Below are positions 33,333 through 43,987 of a stretch of DNA of 64,000 nt, one piece after another. The stretch is taken from NCBI GenBank assembly GCA_900545245.1, contig UQYV01000015.1, positions 1 through 64,000 on the forward strand, given 5' to 3'. Positions within the stretch are counted from its first letter, which is position 1. Each line of letters opens with the position of its first letter. Origin of the DNA: an uncultured Bacteroidales bacterium (lineage in GTDB: Bacteria; Bacteroidota; Bacteroidia; Bacteroidales; UBA932). Made by a program: the position numbers and the translations under genes. The notes beneath the pieces were generated by a model that saw only the letters and a program-made list of their open reading frames with translations, did not search any database and had not been told where the DNA came from.

Positions 33333-35891
33333 ATGAAGCATTTTTTCAGACTATCCACATTGTTCATTGCAAGTTCAATAATCGCGTTGTCCACGTCATT
33401 GCCGGCATACGCTTCACGACATGACGGGCATTCGAAAGCCGCGCGTGGAGTAATCGCGAGAACCCTTGGCCATTATCCGAAAAATCTTGTCATAGAGGTT
33501 ACCGGTCCTATTTCCGCAGGGGAATATTTCTCAACGGAGGCAAAGAACGGCAAACTGATTGTGAAGGGCAGTTCCGTCACCGCGGCATGCCGTGGATTCT
33601 ATGACTATGTGACCTCCGGCCATTACGGAATGTTCACATGGACAATCAATAACATACAGCTTCCCAAAGCTTTTCCCGACACTCCGCTGAAGATTGTCAC
33701 GACCCCGTTCGAACATAGGCAGTATATGAATGTCTGCACTTTCGGCTACACCATGCCATATTGGGGCTGGGAGCAGTGGGAGAGGGAACTCGACTGGATG
33801 GCGCTGCACGGAATCGATATGCCGCTCTCTCCGATTGGAAGCGAGGCCATTTTTGCCCGTGTATGGAGAAGTCTCGGGCTTACAGAGGAGGAAATAGGAG
33901 ATTTTATGGCCGGCGCTGCGCATCTTCCGTGGTTCCGTATGGGAAATATGTCCGGAATTGACGGACACCCTTCACAAGAGTGGTATGACAAGACGATAGC
34001 TCTCGAGCACAAGATAATAGACAGGATGAACGAGCTCGGAATGTCGCCGGTGTACAATGCTTTCGCCGGATTTGTGCCTAAGGGCCTCAAGAGGGTGTTT
34101 CCGGATGCTGAACTTGTCGAGACAGGATGGGCTGACGGTCCTGACTATTTCTCCAGCTTCATATTCCCGGAAACTGAACTCTATCAGCGTATTGCGAAGG
34201 AATATATTAAGGAATGGGAGAAAGAATTCGGGAAGGGCAGATACTATCTTGCCGACAGCTTCAACGAAATGAAGGTGCCGTTTGCGGAAAGAGGCACGCA
34301 GGAACGTTTCGCTCAGATTGCCTCGTATGGACAGGCTCTCTACAATTCCATCTCGTCCGCCAATCCCAATGCAATCTGGGTGCTTCAGGGCTGGATGTTC
34401 GGCTACCAGAGGCATATCTGGGATCCGGAGAGCATACGCGCACTTTTCTCAAAGGTTCCGGATGACAGGATGCTCCTTCTTGATCTGAGCGTCGATTTCA
34501 ACTACGGAATCTGGGAGAATGAATACACCTGGAACTACGCGAAAGGGATATACGGCAAAAAATGGATTTACAGCACCGTGCCGAACTTCGGCGGTCGAAC
34601 GTGCCCTGTCGGAGACCTTGACTTCTATCTCAATGGGCATCTCAACGCCCTCACCTCTCCGAACAAGGGTAATCTCATAGGTCTCGGAACCGCTCCGGAG
34701 GGCGTGGAGAACAATGAGGTGATCTATGAAATCATCGCGGATGCGGCATGGAGCACGTCTCACAAGGATATCCGTGAATGGCTTCGCAACTACACCGTCA
34801 ACCGCTACGGCGCCTGCCCTGACGCCATAATGGAGTTTTGGGACAAGATGCTTGCAAGCGACTACGGGTTCTGCTCAAGCCGGGCGCAGTACCGCGTGCA
34901 GGAAAAGCCGTTCGACGGTCTCGGCGGCCGCTATTCCGTATCCAAGACTCATTTCGAGGCTCTTGAGGCTTTTGTCGCAGCATCCGATGAACTCGGGAAT
35001 GACAGTGCCTATCTCACCGACCTCGCCCTTTGGGCAGGAATATATGCCTTCGGAAAGGCGGACGTGCTCGCGCAGCAGATTCATCGGGCATATCTTGTTG
35101 GCGACAAGGATACGGCATCTTCGCTTGAGGCACGTTTCGTTGACCTCATGTATCGTGCGGACAGGCTTCTTGACCTCAATCCTGTGACACGCCTTGAAAG
35201 ATGGGTCGGTTTTGCCCGCGAATGGGGAAAGGATTCCGTGGAAAGCGACAAATATGAGACAAATGCCAAGAGACTTGTGACCACTTGGGGACGCGGTCGC
35301 CGGGCCGATGGGCTGGACGATTATTCGTGCAGAATGTGGTCCGGACTCATCAGGGACTACTACTTGCCGAGATGGCAGCATTGGTTCGACTCCTGCAAGG
35401 AGGGAAAACCGTTCGATTTCGACGCATGGGAGTACAAGTGGGCGGAAGAGAGCCACGGCGTTTCCGATTTCACCCACTGCACGGATCCTGTTGCCGAGGC
35501 CAGGGCTCTTGTCGCCGCTGCTCATGACATCGGGACCAATCCGGACGAACTTCCGGGATGGACGTCTTTCGACATGACAGACGGCAGCACCAGAGTCATA
35601 AGGATGATAGCACCGGAGGATTATCCTCTTTTGAAGGGACTTCGTTTCACCTGGAGAAGGGGAGAGGACCCGGTGAAACTCAAACTTGTTCAAATCAATG
35701 CGGCCGGTTGGGTCCGCTTCAAAAAGGATGACATCGGAATTGAAATCAGCCGGGAGAATCCTGTGGTGGAGATTCCTGTCGACCTCAAAGTCAAGAATGG
35801 CGAGACCTTCCAGTTCAACTATCTTCATATAGTCCTGGATGAAACCAAGAAAATGACTGATTCCCAAGTGACTATTGAATATGTGAAATAG
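33333..35891 (+). CDS. Alpha-N-acetylglucosaminidase, GH89 (NAGLU family)
   Basis: An 852-residue exo-hydrolase with a signal peptide (to about residue 27), expected to remove terminal alpha-linked GlcNAc, for example from gastric-type mucin O-glycans or heparan-type glycans. The NAGLU N-terminal domain (about 30-120) is followed by a TIM barrel with both catalytic glutamates in conserved settings: DSFNEMK (Glu312) and GTAPEGVENNEV (Glu456). The helical C-terminal NAGLU domain follows. The last 90 residues form an extra beta-rich module. It is the first structural gene of the PUL and has its own upstream region. Confidence 0.93.
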   Translation: MKHFFRLSTLFIASSIIALSTSLPAYASRHDGHSKAARGVIARTLGHYPKNLVIEVTGPISAGEYFSTEAKNGKLIVKGSSVTAACRGFYDYVTSGHYGMFTWTINNIQLPKAFPDTPLKIVTTPFEHRQYMNVCTFGYTMPYWGWEQWERELDWMALHGIDMPLSPIGSEAIFARVWRSLGLTEEEIGDFMAGAAHLPWFRMGNMSGIDGHPSQEWYDKTIALEHKIIDRMNELGMSPVYNAFAGFVPKGLKRVFPDAELVETGWADGPDYFSSFIFPETELYQRIAKEYIKEWEKEFGKGRYYLADSFNEMKVPFAERGTQERFAQIASYGQALYNSISSANPNAIWVLQGWMFGYQRHIWDPESIRALFSKVPDDRMLLLDLSVDFNYGIWENEYTWNYAKGIYGKKWIYSTVPNFGGRTCPVGDLDFYLNGHLNALTSPNKGNLIGLGTAPEGVENNEVIYEIIADAAWSTSHKDIREWLRNYTVNRYGACPDAIMEFWDKMLASDYGFCSSRAQYRVQEKPFDGLGGRYSVSKTHFEALEAFVAASDELGNDSAYLTDLALWAGIYAFGKADVLAQQIHRAYLVGDKDTASSLEARFVDLMYRADRLLDLNPVTRLERWVGFAREWGKDSVESDKYETNAKRLVTTWGRGRRADGLDDYSCRMWSGLIRDYYLPRWQHWFDSCKEGKPFDFDAWEYKWAEESHGVSDFTHCTDPVAEARALVAAAHDIGTNPDELPGWTSFDMTDGSTRVIRMIAPEDYPLLKGLRFTWRRGEDPVKLKLVQINAAGWVRFKKDDIGIEISRENPVVEIPVDLKVKNGETFQFNYLHIVLDETKKMTDSQVTIEYVK

Positions 35892-35937
35892 AAATCTCGA
35901 AAACTCATCTCATAATAACTGAAAACTGATAATTCTA

Positions 35938-37041
35938 ATGACACTGAAAATGAAACAGCGTGTGTTTTCTGCACTTGTTCTGGCGGCAATCTTCTTTGCC
36001 GCCGGCGCGTGCACCAAAGTTCAGGATGCATCAATCCTTCAACTGAAGAGCATTTCTGAGACATCATTCACCTCTGAGGGCGGACTCGGCTCGGCCGAAA
36101 TTGAGGCGAATGTTCCTTTTGCTGCGGAATCGTCCGCTCCCGAATGGCTCAGGGTTTCGACAGCCAAATCATCGGTGCTTTTCAACGTCTTTTCCTACAC
36201 CGGCGACAGCGAGAGGACAGCAGTTGTGACCGTCAGGGCAGAGGGCGTTGAGGCAGTAAGTTTCACCATCACCCAGTCCGCTTTCCACGGAATAATCGTC
36301 AGCGAGACTAATCTTTCGTTTTCTGACAGTGAGAAACAGTTGCAATCGCTCGTAAAATGCACCTCTGATTATGAAGTGACGCTTCCGGAAAATCCTGAGA
36401 ACATCTTCAGTTTCACAAAAAGCGAAAGCGGAGTGACATTCGCGGTAAGCCGTGCTCAGAGCCGCAAGGCTTTCAGCGGGCGCGCCTGCATAACTCCGGC
36501 AGACGGCAGCATCGAGCCCGTTTACATTAATCTTTCGCTCCCGAAAAAAAGTGACTGGTACTACCTTCTCGGCACCTGGAAGGTCACCCGCAACACCGAC
36601 GCCGGTGCAGACAAGAGTGACTTTGTCTTCGCTTCCCAGACACCGCTTGAGACCTTTGCTGTTTCTCTGCAAAAGGGAGAACTTGCTTCCAGGCCTTTCT
36701 CGGCAAGCTTTGCGGACGGTAAAGTTCGTATTGGCATTCAGGGATTCAATGTTGACGCGGATGCAAACAAATACTACAGCATCCACTTCAACGGCCCATC
36801 AAAGAGCGATCCTGCCGGCTGGTACATCTTCTTCACTCCGGGCAGTTGTGCTTGGGAGGCCGAACCTGTATTTGACGAGTCTTCGCACACAATTACCCTC
36901 GCCTTCCAGAAGCTGACTCTTGACGGAAACAGTGTCCCGAAATCGTTCAACATCTGGTGGAGCAAGGACAGATATTTCGCATTCACTCAGAAAATCGTTT
37001 CCTACGAGGAACTCGTTCTCACGAAAGAATACACAGAATAG
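35938..37041 (+). CDS. BACON-domain lipoprotein
   Basis: A 367-residue lipoprotein (Cys in AAGAC). Residues about 35-120 resemble a BACON domain (APEWLRVS, later VSFTITQSAFHG), a beta-sandwich common in Bacteroidetes surface proteins and thought to act as glycan-binding module or spacer. A second Ig-like part follows. The C-terminal 160 residues start with WYYLLGTWKVT and may form a lipocalin-like barrel. It lies directly upstream of susC, a common place for surface glycan-binding proteins. A start at 35950 is also possible. Confidence 0.75.
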   Translation: MTLKMKQRVFSALVLAAIFFAAGACTKVQDASILQLKSISETSFTSEGGLGSAEIEANVPFAAESSAPEWLRVSTAKSSVLFNVFSYTGDSERTAVVTVRAEGVEAVSFTITQSAFHGIIVSETNLSFSDSEKQLQSLVKCTSDYEVTLPENPENIFSFTKSESGVTFAVSRAQSRKAFSGRACITPADGSIEPVYINLSLPKKSDWYYLLGTWKVTRNTDAGADKSDFVFASQTPLETFAVSLQKGELASRPFSASFADGKVRIGIQGFNVDADANKYYSIHFNGPSKSDPAGWYIFFTPGSCAWEAEPVFDESSHTITLAFQKLTLDGNSVPKSFNIWWSKDRYFAFTQKIVSYEELVLTKEYTE

Positions 37042-37050
37042 GAGAAGTTT

Positions 37051-40000
37051 ATGAAAAGAATTATAGCATTGGTTCTGCTCGTGTCACTCTGTGCCTTGTC
37101 TGCAATGGCACAGAGTCTTACTGTCAGCGGAACCGTGAAAGATGCCGGCGGTGAACCGCTTGTCGGAGTGGTCGTCGCCGAGCTCGGAAGCCAGAATATG
37201 GCAGTGACGGACATAGACGGAAACTACGTCTTGTCAAAAGTCGCTCCGGGAGCGAAACTCGAAGCTTCCTGCCTGGGCTACACCAGCCTCAGGCTCCCTG
37301 CCGCAGAACACCTCGACTTTATCCTTACGGAAAGGACCGAACTCATTTCAGAGGCTGTCGTGACCGGTATGACAACTACCGACAAACGACTTTTCACCGG
37401 AGCCACCGACCAACTTTCCGCAGTGGATGTGAATATCAGCGGTTTGGGCGAAATCAGCCGTTCCCTTGAAGGAAAATCCGCAGGAGTTTCAGTTCAGAAC
37501 GTTTCAGGAACATTCGGAACCGCTCCGAAAATCCGTGTGCGTGGTGCGACATCAATCTTCGGCGATTCCAAACCTCTTTGGGTTGTGGACGGTGTGATTA
37601 TGGAAGACGTAATCAATGTCGACGCCAACTCCCTTTCTTCCGGAGACGCGACCACCCTCATCAGCTCCGCCATTGCAGGATTGAACTCAGACGACATCGA
37701 AAGCTTCCAAATCCTCAAAGACGGTTCTGCAACTTCCATCTACGGAGCGAGGGCAATGGCAGGAGTCATCGTCGTCACCACCAAAAAGGGCAGTCCGGGA
37801 GTCACAAGGGTGAACTACAACGGAGAGTATACGATGAGACTCGTTCCTTCATATTCGGAATTCAATATAATGAACTCCCAGGAGCAGATGTCCGTCTATG
37901 AGGAAATGTACCAGAAGGGCTGGCTCAACTTCACCAGCAGCGTCTACAGTTCTTCTGCCGGTGTTTACCGCAAGATGGCCCAGCTTATGAACACCTACGA
38001 CCCTGCCACAGGCAAGTATATGATTGAGAACACCGAAGAGGGACGAAAAGCCTATCTTCGTGAGGCTGAAATGCGCAACACGGACTGGTTCAAGGAACTC
38101 TTCCGTCCGAGCGTGCAGCACAGCCACTCTGTCAGCATCACTTCCGGCTCGGAAAAGGGCAGCTATTACGCATCCCTCGGAGCGCTTGTGGACCCGGGCT
38201 GGACGGTCCAGAGCAAGGTCAACCGCTACACGGCCCTGTTCAATACATCCCAGAAGATATTTAAGGATTATGTCACTCTCAACATCATCGGCAATGCATC
38301 CTACCGTCAGCAGAGAGCCCCCGGTTCTCTTTCTTCCGACGTCAATGCGGCCACAGGCTCGGTGAAGAGGGATTTTGACATAAACCCATACTCTTATGCT
38401 CTGCGGACATCGCGCACTCTCGACCCTAATGAGTTCTATACGAGCAATTATGCTCCGTTCAACATCAAGCACGAACTCGCAAACAACTACATAGACCTCT
38501 CTGTTCTTGACACGAAATTTCAGGCAGAACTCAAGGCTCGCCCTTGCAAGGGGCTTGAACTCTCTGCTCTCGGTTCGGTGCGCTACCAGCTTTCCAACAC
38601 TGAGCACAACATCAAGGACAGTTCCAATCAGGCGGAGGCCTATCGTGCGGCGATGACCAAGATGATTCAGAACGCCAACCCTTTCCTCTACAAAGACCCG
38701 GACAAGCCGACTTCCGACAAATACACGGTTCTTCCGCAGGGAGGTATACTCAGAAAGAACTCCTACTCGGCATTGAGTCTGGATTTCCGTGCTTCGGCGA
38801 CATACAACACCATCATCGCCGACAAACACGTCATCAATGCCTTTGCCGCTGCGGAAGTCAATTCTCTCGACAGACATTCGACTTCTTTCCAGGGTTGGGG
38901 ACTTCAGTATGACGCCGGCGAGACTCCGTTCTATGTTCTCGACCTTTTCAAGAAACAGTTGGAGCAGAACAGCTACTACTACAGTCTGAACAACACCCAC
39001 GAACGCAATGTGGCTTTCGCGACGACGGCATCATATTCTTATGACTACCGCTATACCCTTAACGGCACCTTCCGCTACGAGGGGTCGAACCGTCTGGGAC
39101 GCGCCCGTTCTTCCCGCTGGCTTCCTACTTGGAATGTGGCAGGAAAATGGTCTGTGGACAGGGAGGAGTTTTTCGAGAAACTTTCTCCGGCCCTTTCAAG
39201 CCTGAACTTCCGCGTTTCCTACTCCCTCACTGCCGATAGAGGACCTGCGTGGGTGAATAACTCAACGGCAATCTTCTATCCGTCAACACCTTGGCGTGGA
39301 ACGACCTCGATAATGGAGCCGTCCCTCTACCAGTCTTCAATCGAGAACTCCGAGCTCACTTATGAGAAAAAGCACGAGTTCAACGCCGGAGCTGACATCG
39401 GTTTCGTGAACGACCGCATACTCATTTCTTTCGATGCCTACAGGCGAAACAATTTCGATCTCATCGGAAACGTCGTCACTCAGGGACTCGGCGGTGTGTC
39501 GAACAAGATGGGTAATGTCGCTTCAATGAAATCGTCCGGAGTCGAACTCTCCCTTGCGACAAGAAACATCGAAACCAAGAATTTCAGCTGGACGACAAGT
39601 TTCATATTCTCGCATATGAAAAATATCGTCACCGACCTCAAGACCTACCAGACCGTAATCAGCTACCTCACAGGTTCCGGCTATTCAATGGAAGGTATGC
39701 CGAGGGGTTCGATGTTCTCCCTCAGGTTTATGGGACTTGACGAAATGGGTATTCCGACCTTCCTCGACAAAGACGGAAACATCACCTCCACAGGCATCGC
39801 CTTCCAGGAAATGAGCAATTTCAGCAACCTCAAATACGAAGGCCCTACCGACCCGACGATGACCGGAAGCTTCGGTAATATATTCAAATACAAAGGCTTC
39901 ACTCTCAATGTCTTTATGACATATTCATTCGGAAACGTCGTCCGTCTCGACCCGATATTCTCCAACAGATATTCGGACCTCACGGCGATGCCACGGGAAT

Positions 40001-40368
40001 TTATGGACCGTTTCATCAGCCCGGGAGACGAAAAAATCACCAATATCCCGGTGATTGCAAGTTCCCGTCAGAACAACAGCATAAAGAATCTGAATATGGC
40101 ATACAATGCCTACAACTACTCAGATCAGAGAGTTGCAAAGGGTGATTTCATCCGTCTGAAAGAAGTTTCTCTCGGCTACGAACTGCCTAAGGCTGCGGTC
40201 GAGAAACTCAGACTCAAGTCCCTATCCTTCAAACTTCAGGGCACGAACCTCTGTCTTCTGTATGCGGACAAGAAACTCGAAGGCCAGGACCCTGAATTCC
40301 TGAATGCCGGCGGTGTGGCTGTGCCTATGCCGAAACAGTTCACTCTCACCTGCAAGATTGGCTTCTAA
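37051..40368 (+). CDS. SusC/RagA family TonB-linked outer membrane protein
   Basis: A 1105-residue TonB-dependent importer with signal peptide (to about residue 20). A CarboxypepD-regulatory-like domain follows (LTVSGTVKDAGGEPLVGVVV), then a plug domain (VRGATSIFGDSKPLWVVDGV, SIYGARAMAGVIVVTTKKG) and a 22-strand barrel ending in an aromatic residue (CKIGF). It should import oligosaccharide or glycopeptide, with the SusD protein as lid. Start: ATG at 37051, preceded by AGGAG. Confidence 0.95.
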   Translation: MKRIIALVLLVSLCALSAMAQSLTVSGTVKDAGGEPLVGVVVAELGSQNMAVTDIDGNYVLSKVAPGAKLEASCLGYTSLRLPAAEHLDFILTERTELISEAVVTGMTTTDKRLFTGATDQLSAVDVNISGLGEISRSLEGKSAGVSVQNVSGTFGTAPKIRVRGATSIFGDSKPLWVVDGVIMEDVINVDANSLSSGDATTLISSAIAGLNSDDIESFQILKDGSATSIYGARAMAGVIVVTTKKGSPGVTRVNYNGEYTMRLVPSYSEFNIMNSQEQMSVYEEMYQKGWLNFTSSVYSSSAGVYRKMAQLMNTYDPATGKYMIENTEEGRKAYLREAEMRNTDWFKELFRPSVQHSHSVSITSGSEKGSYYASLGALVDPGWTVQSKVNRYTALFNTSQKIFKDYVTLNIIGNASYRQQRAPGSLSSDVNAATGSVKRDFDINPYSYALRTSRTLDPNEFYTSNYAPFNIKHELANNYIDLSVLDTKFQAELKARPCKGLELSALGSVRYQLSNTEHNIKDSSNQAEAYRAAMTKMIQNANPFLYKDPDKPTSDKYTVLPQGGILRKNSYSALSLDFRASATYNTIIADKHVINAFAAAEVNSLDRHSTSFQGWGLQYDAGETPFYVLDLFKKQLEQNSYYYSLNNTHERNVAFATTASYSYDYRYTLNGTFRYEGSNRLGRARSSRWLPTWNVAGKWSVDREEFFEKLSPALSSLNFRVSYSLTADRGPAWVNNSTAIFYPSTPWRGTTSIMEPSLYQSSIENSELTYEKKHEFNAGADIGFVNDRILISFDAYRRNNFDLIGNVVTQGLGGVSNKMGNVASMKSSGVELSLATRNIETKNFSWTTSFIFSHMKNIVTDLKTYQTVISYLTGSGYSMEGMPRGSMFSLRFMGLDEMGIPTFLDKDGNITSTGIAFQEMSNFSNLKYEGPTDPTMTGSFGNIFKYKGFTLNVFMTYSFGNVVRLDPIFSNRYSDLTAMPREFMDRFISPGDEKITNIPVIASSRQNNSIKNLNMAYNAYNYSDQRVAKGDFIRLKEVSLGYELPKAAVEKLRLKSLSFKLQGTNLCLLYADKKLEGQDPEFLNAGGVAVPMPKQFTLTCKIGF

Positions 40369-40381
40369 AGACGAATTGATT

Positions 40382-42058
40382 ATGAAAAGAACAGCAATTA
40401 TACTCATCTCCATCGTCCTGCTTTCGGCTCTGCCTTCCTGCAACAAATTTCTGGATACGCTGCCGGACAACAGAACCGAACTGAATACAAAGGAGAAAAT
40501 TCAAAAACTGCTTGTTTCGGCCTATTCCACAAGGACCTACGTCCGCTTTTTCGAATACGCCTCCGACAATGTGGAACTGTTCAACCATTCGAACAACAAC
40601 ACGAACACTCTGATTGAACAGAACTATGCCTGGGAGCCGATTACCGAGGCAAGCAACGAGAGCAATGTCAACACCTGGCAGGGCTACTACCAGATGATTG
40701 CCACCGCAAATGCTGCGCTTGAGGCAATCGAGAAGATGGGAACCCCCGACGAAGTCCTTCCCTATAAGGGCGAGGCTTTACTCTGCAGGGCTTACGCACA
40801 TCTTTGTCTGACAATGATTTACTGCCTTCCATATCATCCCGAGTATGCTTCGGAATATTTGGGCGTGACATATATGGACAAACCCGAGACCACTCTGAAT
40901 CCGCGCTACACCCGAGGCACTCTTCAGGAGGACTACGAGAAAATCGGCCGGGACATCGAGGCTGCGCTTCCGCTTATTGACGACGAGGCCTACAGCGTTC
41001 CGAAATACCACTTCAATAAAAAGGCGGCCTACGCTCTTGCAACCCGATTCTACATCTACAGCAACCAGTGGCAGAAGGCTGTTGACGCTGCGACTCAAGT
41101 TTTGGGCTCCAATCCTTCAGATATGCTCCGTGACTGGTCCGCAGCAAGCAAGCTTTCCTGGGACTACAGCGCCAGAGCCCTTGACTATGTGGACCCAGGC
41201 AACAAGTTCAACCTCCTTCTGATGACCCTCTATTCTGAAAACGGAAGTCTTTTCGATGCCTGGTCCGGCTCCGGCTCGCGTTACAGTCACACCAACAGGA
41301 TTGCCAAAATGGAAACTCTCCGTGCCAAGCGTCCTATGGGCGGGCCTTACGACACTGCGAAGAAAGACAGCTATCAGGAAGTCTATCAGATGATTCCGTT
41401 CATCTGGTACGACCTGAAGACCAACAATGTCTATTTCCCGAAATGGCCGGGACAATGGGAGATTGTGGATGCCGTCGCAGGAACAGGATATGTCCGTTCC
41501 ACTATGGTCGCTTTCAGTGCCAATGAGGTGCTGCTCAACAGGGCCGAGGCCTACATCCAACTTAAAGAATATGACAAGGCCGCCGCGGACCTGGACGCCT
41601 GGAACTGTTCGGTTTTCCGTGTCGGCAATGCCGGAATCAAGCATCTGAGCAAAGACCTGATAGAGACAGTCTACGGCGACCCGTCTTCCGATCTCTACAT
41701 CCCGGAGTACACCCGCGAAACCCCGACTTCACGCAAAGCGATTCATCCGCACGGTTTCACAGTGGAGCCCGGAACTCAGGAATATTTCACCCAATGCCTT
41801 CTTTTCTGCAAGAGAGTGGATTCTCTGGAGGAAGGTTTGAGATGGATGGACCTCAAGCGTTACGGCATCACCATCGACCGTTTCGACGACAGTGACTATG
41901 ACGACGTCACCACCAGCGGCTACAAGGCGACTGTCACCCTCCCTTACAATGACCTCCGCAGAGCATTCCAGATTCCGCAGGAGTCCATCAAAGCGGGACT
42001 TGAGCCGAATCCGCGCAATAACGCCGAGTCTCCGTCACATCCTTTTGTAAATTATTGA
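40382..42058 (+). CDS. SusD/RagB family nutrient-binding lipoprotein
   Basis: A 558-residue lipoprotein (Cys in LPSC) that caps the SusC barrel. KFLDTLPDNRTELNT is the standard SusD start, and TPR-like helices such as KGEALLCRAYAHLCL and SANEVLLNRAEAYIQLKEYDKAAADL are typical. RWMDLKRYGI and FQIPQESI near the C-terminus are family hallmarks. It is placed 13 bp after susC. The frame is open to 40304 but the signal peptide fixes the start at 40382. Confidence 0.95.
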   Translation: MKRTAIILISIVLLSALPSCNKFLDTLPDNRTELNTKEKIQKLLVSAYSTRTYVRFFEYASDNVELFNHSNNNTNTLIEQNYAWEPITEASNESNVNTWQGYYQMIATANAALEAIEKMGTPDEVLPYKGEALLCRAYAHLCLTMIYCLPYHPEYASEYLGVTYMDKPETTLNPRYTRGTLQEDYEKIGRDIEAALPLIDDEAYSVPKYHFNKKAAYALATRFYIYSNQWQKAVDAATQVLGSNPSDMLRDWSAASKLSWDYSARALDYVDPGNKFNLLLMTLYSENGSLFDAWSGSGSRYSHTNRIAKMETLRAKRPMGGPYDTAKKDSYQEVYQMIPFIWYDLKTNNVYFPKWPGQWEIVDAVAGTGYVRSTMVAFSANEVLLNRAEAYIQLKEYDKAAADLDAWNCSVFRVGNAGIKHLSKDLIETVYGDPSSDLYIPEYTRETPTSRKAIHPHGFTVEPGTQEYFTQCLLFCKRVDSLEEGLRWMDLKRYGITIDRFDDSDYDDVTTSGYKATVTLPYNDLRRAFQIPQESIKAGLEPNPRNNAESPSHPFVNY

Positions 42059-42077
42059 TTTTGTGGAGGAAATGATT

Positions 42078-42962
42078 ATGAGAAAATATATTTTAATTCT
42101 CCCTCTGTTGCTCTCCTTTGCCTTTGCGTCCTGTCAGAAAGACGAAATAAGCGGAGAAAGCATATTCAAAGAAACAGAGTCGCGTTATACTGAGTTCGAC
42201 GACTGGCTTCACCGTCATTATGTCGAGCCGTACAACATCCGTTTCGAATATCGTATGCCCGATCGCGAGACGAGTTTCGGCTATTGGGTGTCGCCGCCTA
42301 ACATCAAGGAATCTATAATGATTGCCAAACTCATCAAGTTCACCACAGTCGACGCTATGGTGGAAATGATGTCAAATGACAACGAAAACGAAGACCCGAC
42401 CCTTTTTGTGAAGAAATACTTCCCTAAAGTGGTCTTTATGGTGGGCAGTTTCGAAATCAGCAGCGGCGGAACAGTGGCACTCGCATCGGCGGAAAACGGT
42501 CTGCAAATCAATATACTCGGAGTCAATTTCTTTGAATATCACAAAGATGCGGAGCGTATCGCCGGAACAATGCTTCACGAGTTTACTCACATTCTCGACG
42601 GAATCTATGCTTCGCCTGCGGAATTCAAGGATGTGACACCGAGCGATTATGTCGGTGACCGTTACACCTCCCTCACCGAAGACCCGCTCAAAAAGGGATA
42701 TGTGAGCAACTATGCCCGTTCATCCTTTGCCGAGGATGTGGCTGAAACGGGAGGACGGCTCATCAACCTTACCGAGGCGGAATGGGAACAGTTGTACGCG
42801 CGTGCCGGAACGGACGGTGGGGCAAAACTCCGCAGGAAACACGACATTCTCAAGAAATGGCTCAAGGACTCCTATGGCGTGGACAGCGACAGATGGAGCG
42901 AAATCTACCACAGGAGGGTCAGCCAGCTCGACAGCCTCGACTGGGAATCACTTGACGACTAA
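42078..42962 (+). CDS. Substrate import-associated zinc metallohydrolase lipoprotein
   Basis: A 294-residue lipoprotein (Cys19 in FAFASC). It carries the zinc-binding motif HEFTH at 167-171 (HExxH), in GTMLHEFTHILDG. This matches the family found next to certain SusC/SusD pairs and annotated as import-associated zinc metallohydrolase. A peptidase role on a glycoprotein is plausible, but the substrate is unknown. I chose 42078 because GGAGGA lies 7 bp upstream; the frame also allows GTG at 42063 or ATG at 42072. It is followed by the DUF4302 gene. Confidence 0.82.
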   Translation: MRKYILILPLLLSFAFASCQKDEISGESIFKETESRYTEFDDWLHRHYVEPYNIRFEYRMPDRETSFGYWVSPPNIKESIMIAKLIKFTTVDAMVEMMSNDNENEDPTLFVKKYFPKVVFMVGSFEISSGGTVALASAENGLQINILGVNFFEYHKDAERIAGTMLHEFTHILDGIYASPAEFKDVTPSDYVGDRYTSLTEDPLKKGYVSNYARSSFAEDVAETGGRLINLTEAEWEQLYARAGTDGGAKLRRKHDILKKWLKDSYGVDSDRWSEIYHRRVSQLDSLDWESLDD

Positions 42963-42968
42963 AAACGG

Positions 42969-43940
42969 ATGGATATGAGAAAGAAACTCTATATGCTCGC
43001 AATTCTTGTGGCCTTGGGTTGCACTGCCTGCCACAAAAGCACGCGAATCTTCGACATTTCCGCTTCCCAAAGAACCGAGGAAGCATTGGAAAACTATCGT
43101 TCCGCTCTTGTCGGAAGAGGCACCTGGGTGATGGAATTTTTCCCGGACGAGCAGCTTCGCTACGGCGGCTGGGTGTATGTGATGGAATTCCGTCCGGACG
43201 GCATTGTGAAAGTCTGGTTTGAGGGCGACAAATTCGTCCCGCAGAGCAATCCCGTGACAGAATCGGAATATGTCGTAGAACTCGGAACAGGCCCTATGCT
43301 GAAATTCCGCACGAACAACGACTACATCCACTTCTTCTCCTTCCCGGGCGGCGCGAACGGCGGCGGCTATCAGGGATGGGGCGGAGACTACGAATTTACC
43401 CTTATGTCCCTGTCGGACAATTATGACGAAATCATACTCAAAGGCCTGCGCTCATTCAACAGGTCTCGTATGTTCCCACTTCCGGGCGGAGTCACTCCTG
43501 AGGAATACATCGCCTCTGTCAAGGCTTCCGACCTCGCGGTGACAAGGACTTCTTTCGACCTCTGCGTCAATGGTCAGGTGATTGGTACTGCAACGAGAGA
43601 GTCCGCTCCTGCGCTCGACAATTTCAACAAATTCTACAAGAGCAAGGTATGGACCCTCAGTTATATGAAGCCCGTTCAGAAAATCGACGAAAACGGTAAT
43701 GCCGTGGTGGATGAATCGGGGGCTCCGGTCTACGAAAATGTGGCTGTGAACGACCAGCTCTGCGCCATTAACCTCCCCGGCGGAGTGATGAAACTCTACG
43801 AACCTTACGTTTTCCAGGGCAACATCATCGAAGGTCTTGACGGTCAGGTGGTGAGCGAGTTCAAATGGGAACACGGAGTGTTCTCCTCGCTGGACTACTA
43901 TTCCGGCACAGACTCCTTCTACCAGATTGTCCTTCAGTAA
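42969..43940 (+). CDS. DUF4302 domain lipoprotein
   Basis: A 323-residue lipoprotein (Cys in CTAC). FDISASQRTEEALENYRSALVGRGTWVMEFFPDE and the following beta-rich region match the DUF4302 family, which is almost always found downstream of susD and the zinc metallohydrolase. Its role is unknown; surface glycan or peptide binding is a reasonable guess. It is shorter than many relatives (about 420 residues). Start may be 42969 or 42975. Confidence 0.8.
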   Translation: MDMRKKLYMLAILVALGCTACHKSTRIFDISASQRTEEALENYRSALVGRGTWVMEFFPDEQLRYGGWVYVMEFRPDGIVKVWFEGDKFVPQSNPVTESEYVVELGTGPMLKFRTNNDYIHFFSFPGGANGGGYQGWGGDYEFTLMSLSDNYDEIILKGLRSFNRSRMFPLPGGVTPEEYIASVKASDLAVTRTSFDLCVNGQVIGTATRESAPALDNFNKFYKSKVWTLSYMKPVQKIDENGNAVVDESGAPVYENVAVNDQLCAINLPGGVMKLYEPYVFQGNIIEGLDGQVVSEFKWEHGVFSSLDYYSGTDSFYQIVLQ

Positions 43941-43987
43941 CTTCCGGAAAATAGTTTCCTCTTGACAAAAACAAATGCTAATAGAGA

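Noticed and set aside
43944..43960. Possible terminator between the DUF4302 and SGNH fusion genes
   Set aside because: Only a 5-bp stem (GGAAA/TTTCC) and no T-run; too weak to call.
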